10,239 nt of DNA from UBA4416 sp044357775 (lineage in GTDB: Bacteria; Bacteroidota; Bacteroidia; B-17B0; Aurantibacillaceae): assembly GCA_044357775.1 (NCBI GenBank), contig JBIKOX010000106.1, positions 1 to 10,239 on the forward strand, read 5' to 3'. A program made the translations under genes and the position numbers. A model generated the notes under the pieces. It had not been told where the DNA came from and did no database searches. It saw only the letters and a program-made list of their open reading frames with translations. Positions 6,256-10,239 of this stretch are shown here, piece by piece. Within the stretch, counting starts at the first letter, position 1, and each line of letters starts with the position of its first letter.

Positions 6256-8712
6256 ATGATTATTTATTCTAGAATATTAATAGTAGTTTTTATAGCGTCA
6301 TCATTTTTTATTTATTCTCAAACAGGAACAGGTGTTTTAAAGGGAAATATATTTGATAAGGACTCTAAAGAAGCTGCCGTTGGCGCCACTATTCAATTAT
6401 TAAATGATTTGTCAAAAGGTACTTCTGCTGATATTGATGGCAATTATGTTTTGGTTTTAGACTCTGGTTATTATAAAATCATATGTAGTTTTTTAGGATT
6501 GCAAAGCGATACATTTTCAGTGTTCATTAAAGAAAATCAAATTACTCAAAAAAACATCTCACTTAAACAAACCTCTAAAACACTAGAAACCGTCGTTATT
6601 TCATCCGGCAAGTTCGAGCAAAAGATTGAAGAGTTAACCGTTTCTATGGAAGTTATTAAACCTAGTTTAATTCAAAATAAAAACACAACTAGTATTGAAA
6701 CTGTTTTAGAACAAATTCCTGGATTAACAATTATAGATAATGATCCGCAAATTAGAGGAGGTAGTGGTTTTACGTTTGGTGTTGGCAGCCGTGTAGCAAT
6801 TGTAGTGGATGGTGTTCCATTATTAAGTGGTGATGCAGGTAGGCCAGAATGGAGTTATATTCCTGTAGAAAACATTGAACAAATTGAAGTCATTAAAGGC
6901 GCATCCTCCGTATTGTATGGTTCATCAGCTTTAAATGGTGTTATTAATATTCGTTCGGCTTATCCTCGAACTAAACCAAAAACAACTATTAATTATTCCG
7001 CTGGTCAATATAGTATACCGAAATCACCAGCAGAAAATTGGTATAAAACTAGAGGCAATAATTCTTTGCCTGGGTTTAGTAATTTAAACTTGTTTCATTC
7101 TCGAATTATTAAAAATAATTTGGATTTTGTAATTGGAGCAAATTTTAATATTGATCAAGGTTATATTGGACCGCCACCTCCCGGCAAATATATACCGTGG
7201 GATTTAAAGGAAACGTTGCACATGCAAGATACAATGCAGGTGTTTTCTAATAATGATATGATTAAAAAAAGAGCACGTGTTAATTTTAATTTAAGATACC
7301 GTTCTAAAAGAATTGAAGGATTAAATTTTGGCGTAAATGCTAACTTTATGCTAAATAAAACCAACATGGCTTTTGCTTGGTTAGATGACTCTTTAGGCTT
7401 GTATAGAGGTTATCCGGGAGCTGTGTTTTTAGAAGATCAAACCTTGTTTAACCTTGATCCTTTTATAAAGTATACAACTAAAAAAGGGTTAAGTCATAGT
7501 TTACAAACACGTGTTTTCCATTCGGATAATGTGATTTCTAATAATCAATCTAATAGCGGAACTATGTATTTTGGCGAATACCAAATTCAACGTAAGTTTA
7601 AGAGCATAGATTTAAATTTTATAGGTGGTACATGTGGTAATATTTCCTTTTCAAAATCCAGATTATACGCTGCTAGCGGGCAACCAGAAAATAAAATTGT
7701 AAATACTTCTGCCTATATGCAATTAGACAAAAAGTTTTGGAGAGTATTAAATTTATCGGGAGGAATAAGATATGAGAATTTTAAAATTAATAATTTAAAA
7801 AGTAGTGACGCCTTTATTTATCGTTTTGGAGGAAATCTTCAAATTACACGCGGAACATTTGTGAGGTCGTCCTATGGAACTGGTTATCGTTATCCTACAA
7901 TCACAGAACGATATATTACCACAAAAGCTGGAATGTTTGGTGTATTTCCAAATCCCGATTTAAAACCTGAAACAAGTAAGAGTTTTGAAGTTGGTATTAA
8001 ACAAGGATTTAAGATTGGTAATTGTAAAGGTTATTTTGATGTGGCAGCCTTTCATCAGAAATACGAAAATAATATAGAGTATTTGTTTGGCTCATGGGAT
8101 CCGTCTGTTTCTATTATTGGCTTTAAATTTTTAAACACAGGAAACTCTCAAGTTAGAGGCATAGATATTTCTTTAGCAGCTACTACAGCAGAAACAAATA
8201 AACGTTTTGGCATAACAACATTAATCGGTTATACATATATTGAGCCAATTACCTTAACGCCAGATAGCATTTATGCTTATAGTAAAATGCAAGATGGAAG
8301 CGTTGGACAAGCCTTAACATATAAAAATAGTAGTATGGATACAACTGGTAACGTTTTAAAATATCGTTTTAAACATATGTTTAAATTAGATGCTGAATTT
8401 AAAATTTATCGTTTTAATTTTGGTTTTAGTAATAAGTATTATACCAAAATGCAAAATATTGATAAAGCATTTGTTGATATTGAACAACTAACTAAAGACG
8501 GAAATACATTTTTTGATCAAATTTATGCTACCAAGTTTTGGGCTACTCATTATTATATTAGCATTTGGGATGCCCGGTTAAGTTACGATTTAAATAAAAA
8601 ACAAAAACTTTCTATTGTTTGTAACAATATCCTAAACAAAGCGTATTCATTAAGACCGCTTAAAATTGAATCGCCCCGAACCGCCACAATTCAATACGTA
8701 CTCACGTTTTAA
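6256..8712 (+). CDS. TonB-dependent outer-membrane receptor with CarboxypepD_reg-like domain
   Basis: This 818-residue protein imports an unidentified substrate across the outer membrane using energy from TonB-ExbBD. A signal peptide covers residues 1-21 (cleavage after IYSQ). Residues 26-104 form a carboxypeptidase-regulatory-like beta domain (GNIFDKDSKEAAVGATI, DIDGNYVL, KNISL). The TonB-box-like ETVVIS (111-116) precedes the plug at about 118-235, with LEQIPGLTI, IRGGSGF, VDGVPLLSGD, IEQIEVIKGASSVLYGS and LNGVINIR. The rest is a 22-strand-type barrel with the conserved FPNPDLKPETSKSFEVG motif and a C-terminal phenylalanine (YVLTF), typical for outer-membrane insertion. It lacks an adjacent susD gene, so it is not a classic SusC transporter; size and plug fit the general siderophore/metal/vitamin class, and the substrate cannot be read from sequence. 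The start ATG has no Shine-Dalgarno site and follows the hairpin by 12 bases; it may be transcribed by readthrough from the PCMD-like gene. Confidence 0.93.
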   Translation: MIIYSRILIVVFIASSFFIYSQTGTGVLKGNIFDKDSKEAAVGATIQLLNDLSKGTSADIDGNYVLVLDSGYYKIICSFLGLQSDTFSVFIKENQITQKNISLKQTSKTLETVVISSGKFEQKIEELTVSMEVIKPSLIQNKNTTSIETVLEQIPGLTIIDNDPQIRGGSGFTFGVGSRVAIVVDGVPLLSGDAGRPEWSYIPVENIEQIEVIKGASSVLYGSSALNGVINIRSAYPRTKPKTTINYSAGQYSIPKSPAENWYKTRGNNSLPGFSNLNLFHSRIIKNNLDFVIGANFNIDQGYIGPPPPGKYIPWDLKETLHMQDTMQVFSNNDMIKKRARVNFNLRYRSKRIEGLNFGVNANFMLNKTNMAFAWLDDSLGLYRGYPGAVFLEDQTLFNLDPFIKYTTKKGLSHSLQTRVFHSDNVISNNQSNSGTMYFGEYQIQRKFKSIDLNFIGGTCGNISFSKSRLYAASGQPENKIVNTSAYMQLDKKFWRVLNLSGGIRYENFKINNLKSSDAFIYRFGGNLQITRGTFVRSSYGTGYRYPTITERYITTKAGMFGVFPNPDLKPETSKSFEVGIKQGFKIGNCKGYFDVAAFHQKYENNIEYLFGSWDPSVSIIGFKFLNTGNSQVRGIDISLAATTAETNKRFGITTLIGYTYIEPITLTPDSIYAYSKMQDGSVGQALTYKNSSMDTTGNVLKYRFKHMFKLDAEFKIYRFNFGFSNKYYTKMQNIDKAFVDIEQLTKDGNTFFDQIYATKFWATHYYISIWDARLSYDLNKKQKLSIVCNNILNKAYSLRPLKIESPRTATIQYVLTF

Positions 8713-8730
8713 AAAAGTATTTTTTTGAAA
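8711..8730 (+). terminator. Weak A/T hairpin after the receptor gene
   Basis: Six A, a GTA loop and seven T form a short A/T-only stem directly at the stop codon of the receptor gene. It has the shape of a bidirectional terminator but no G-C pairs, so its strength is doubtful. Confidence 0.25.
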
Positions 8731-8755
8731 ATGCAGTTAGTGTGATTTTATTATT

Positions 8756-8763
8756 TACTTTTG
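8756..8763 (+). promoter_or_regulatory. Bacteroidota -7 box for the antiporter gene
   Basis: TACTTTTG matches the TAnnTTTG consensus and lies 15 bases before the ATG at 8779, so the mRNA leader would be under 10-12 bases. A TTTG at 8724-8727 is too far upstream (28 bases between) to be a normal -33 box. The position in the 66-base gap after the receptor supports a separate transcript for the antiporter. Confidence 0.5.
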
Positions 8764-8778
8764 TTTTAAAGTCGTAAT

Positions 8779-10239
8779 ATGCAATTCTTTACTGGAAATT
8801 TTCAACATATACATGACTTTTTTAGTCATTATTTACCAGTAAAAAATCCAGTTCTTATACTGGCTTTAACGTTACTTATTATATTATTTGCGCCTTTAGT
8901 ATTAAAACGTTTCCGCATTCCTGGCATCATTGGGTTAATTATTGCGGGCGTTATTATTGGGCCTCATACGCTTCATATCATTGAAAAATCAACAAGCTTT
9001 GAATTATTTAGTAAAACAGGACTCTTATACATTATGTTTTTGGCAGGTTTAGAAATAGACATGCAAGAATATAAAAAAAACCGAGCCAAGAGTTTGGTAT
9101 TTGGAGCCTTCACATTTTTTATCCCCATTATTATTGGCTATTTAGTTTGTATTAATATTTTCGGATTTTCGTTTTGGCCTGCTTTATTATTAGCAAGTAT
9201 GTTTTCTACGCACACACTTTTAAGTTACCCAATTGTAAGTAATATGGGTATTGTAAAAAATAGAGCTGTGCAAGTTTCTTTTGGTGGAACAATAATTACA
9301 GATAGTGCTGTTTTAATTTTGTTGGGTGTAATTACAAATGTGGTGGGTGGCGAAATAAACGCGATGTTTTGGATGAGGTTAGTTTTTTCTTTAGCACTAT
9401 TAGGTTTTTCAGTTTTATATTTAGTCCCAAAAGTTAGTCGTTGGTTTTTTAGAAACATCGAAGGTCAGGGGAGTTCTCAGTATATTTATGTGTTAGCTGT
9501 TGTATTTATTTCTGGATTTTTTTCTGAATTAGCAGGCGTTGAACCCATTATTGGAGCATTCTTAGCAGGCTTAGCATTAAACAGAGTTATACCACATAAT
9601 TCAGTATTAATGAATCGGGTCATCTTTATTGGTAACACTATTTTTATTCCGTTCTTTTTAATTAGCGCGGGTATGTTAGTTGATTTTTCTGTGTTTTTAA
9701 ATGGGACTGATGCTTTAATTTTTGCGGGTATTTTAAGTGGAGTTGCACTTATTACCAAATGGTTGGCAGCAGAGGTTACTGGCATGATTTATAAATATTC
9801 TAAATATGAAAAAAGGGTAATGTTTGGTTTAAGCGCTTCTCATGCTGCTGCAACGCTTGCAATTATTAAAGTTGGATACGATATTGGCTTATTTGATCAA
9901 AATGTTATAAATGGGACTATTATCTTGATTTTAATTACGTGTATGGTAAGTTCATTTGTTACAGAAGGCGCTGCGCGACAAATTGCAATCTCTGAAAAAG
10001 AAACTTCTAAAAAAATTATTGATAGAACAGAACGTATTTTAATTCCGGTAAGTAATCCTGAAAATATCGCTAGATTAATAGATTTAGCATTAATCATTAA
10101 AGATGATAAATCGCAAGAACCAATTTATCCATTATCAATTGTTGAAGAAAATGAAGATGCTGATGAAAAAATTAATATTGTTAAAAAAGTAATTGATGGT
10201 ATAGTTGAGCAAATTGCTTCTGTTGATAAAAAAGTTCAG
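8779..10239 (+). CDS. Kef-type (CPA2) cation:proton antiporter with C-terminal universal stress domain (3' end outside window)
   Basis: The frame is open from ATG 8779 to the last base, giving 487 residues without a stop. Residues 1 to about 395 form a many-pass CPA2 membrane domain: a conserved FRIPGIIGLIIAGVIIGPH early on, LLYIMFLAGLEID, then STHTLLSYPIV and GGTIITDSAVLILL with D175 as the candidate ion-coupling acid. Later come GVEPIIGAFLAGLALNR, IFIPFFLISAGMLVDF, GLSASHAAATLAIIKVGY and NGTIILILITCMVSSFV. From about residue 418, RILIPVSNPENIARLIDLAL begins a cytoplasmic universal-stress-protein (UspA)-like domain, cut by the window edge; from memory, relatives are about 700-760 residues with one or two such domains. 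The protein would exchange Na+ or K+ for H+ at the inner membrane, with the cytoplasmic domain probably sensing nucleotides. Which cation is moved cannot be told. It is not linked to KefF/KefG-type subunits here and appears to have its own promoter. Confidence 0.92.
   Translation, partial: MQFFTGNFQHIHDFFSHYLPVKNPVLILALTLLIILFAPLVLKRFRIPGIIGLIIAGVIIGPHTLHIIEKSTSFELFSKTGLLYIMFLAGLEIDMQEYKKNRAKSLVFGAFTFFIPIIIGYLVCINIFGFSFWPALLLASMFSTHTLLSYPIVSNMGIVKNRAVQVSFGGTIITDSAVLILLGVITNVVGGEINAMFWMRLVFSLALLGFSVLYLVPKVSRWFFRNIEGQGSSQYIYVLAVVFISGFFSELAGVEPIIGAFLAGLALNRVIPHNSVLMNRVIFIGNTIFIPFFLISAGMLVDFSVFLNGTDALIFAGILSGVALITKWLAAEVTGMIYKYSKYEKRVMFGLSASHAAATLAIIKVGYDIGLFDQNVINGTIILILITCMVSSFVTEGAARQIAISEKETSKKIIDRTERILIPVSNPENIARLIDLALIIKDDKSQEPIYPLSIVEENEDADEKINIVKKVIDGIVEQIASVDKKVQ

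Noticed and set aside
7161..7367. Minus-strand open frame inside the TonB receptor gene
   Set aside because: It is an antisense shadow of a well-supported receptor coding sequence. The same applies to 3560-3772 within the PspC gene and to the plus-strand frame at 565-771 within the PorZ-like gene.
6256..8712. SusC-type glycan importer with partner
   Set aside because: The size (818 residues) is below typical SusC, and no SusD-like lipoprotein lies on either side.
9225..10097. Open frames on the minus strand at 9225-9458, 9486-9785 and 9897-10097
   Set aside because: They are antisense to the antiporter gene, whose frame is open throughout with clear family motifs. They lack recognisable domains and start signals.

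Overview
The window is AT-rich DNA from a member of the Bacteroidota, probably a Flavobacteriia- or Sphingobacteriia-like lineage. Three things support this: type IX secretion (T9SS) C-terminal sorting domains on two proteins, a CarboxypepD_reg-like domain fused to a TonB-dependent receptor, and promoter elements of the Bacteroidota -7 type (TAnnTTTG) with few Shine-Dalgarno sites. I see no rRNA, tRNA, CRISPR array, insertion sequence, phage gene or toxin/defence locus. It reads as ordinary chromosomal backbone.

Layout. The left edge (1-1052) holds the 3' part of a PorZ-like beta-propeller protein whose stop codon overlaps the start of recO (1052-1777). A TerC-family membrane protein (1780-2583, minus strand) converges on recO with only two bases between them. 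A divergent intergenic region of about 215 bp follows; it carries a promoter-like box for each side and an operator-like repeat. It drives a PadR-type repressor (2799-3134) and a PspC-domain membrane protein. The natural start of the PspC gene is at 3169, but the frame is broken within the first 45 bases, so only the part from 3297 to 5000 is intact.

Next comes a secreted PCMD-like (putative carbohydrate-binding) protein with a T9SS sorting domain (5215-6198), an 11-bp hairpin (6218-6243), and a TonB-dependent outer-membrane receptor (6256-8712). The right edge (8779 to the end) is a Kef-type (CPA2) cation:proton antiporter with the start of a C-terminal universal-stress-protein domain; it is cut by the window.

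Functional links. The PadR/PspC pair is a recurrent envelope-stress-like module: a small repressor next to its putative membrane partner, with an operator-like palindrome where the repressor could control its own operon. The PCMD protein and the TonB receptor may be an exported binder and an importer, but no SusD-like lipoprotein or enzyme is present to name a substrate. The PorZ-like gene would serve T9SS, the pathway that exports the PCMD protein. I found no convincing undescribed system. The observations most worth checking are the frameshift in the PspC gene, the operator-like repeats before padR, and the strong hairpin 12 bases before the receptor start codon.
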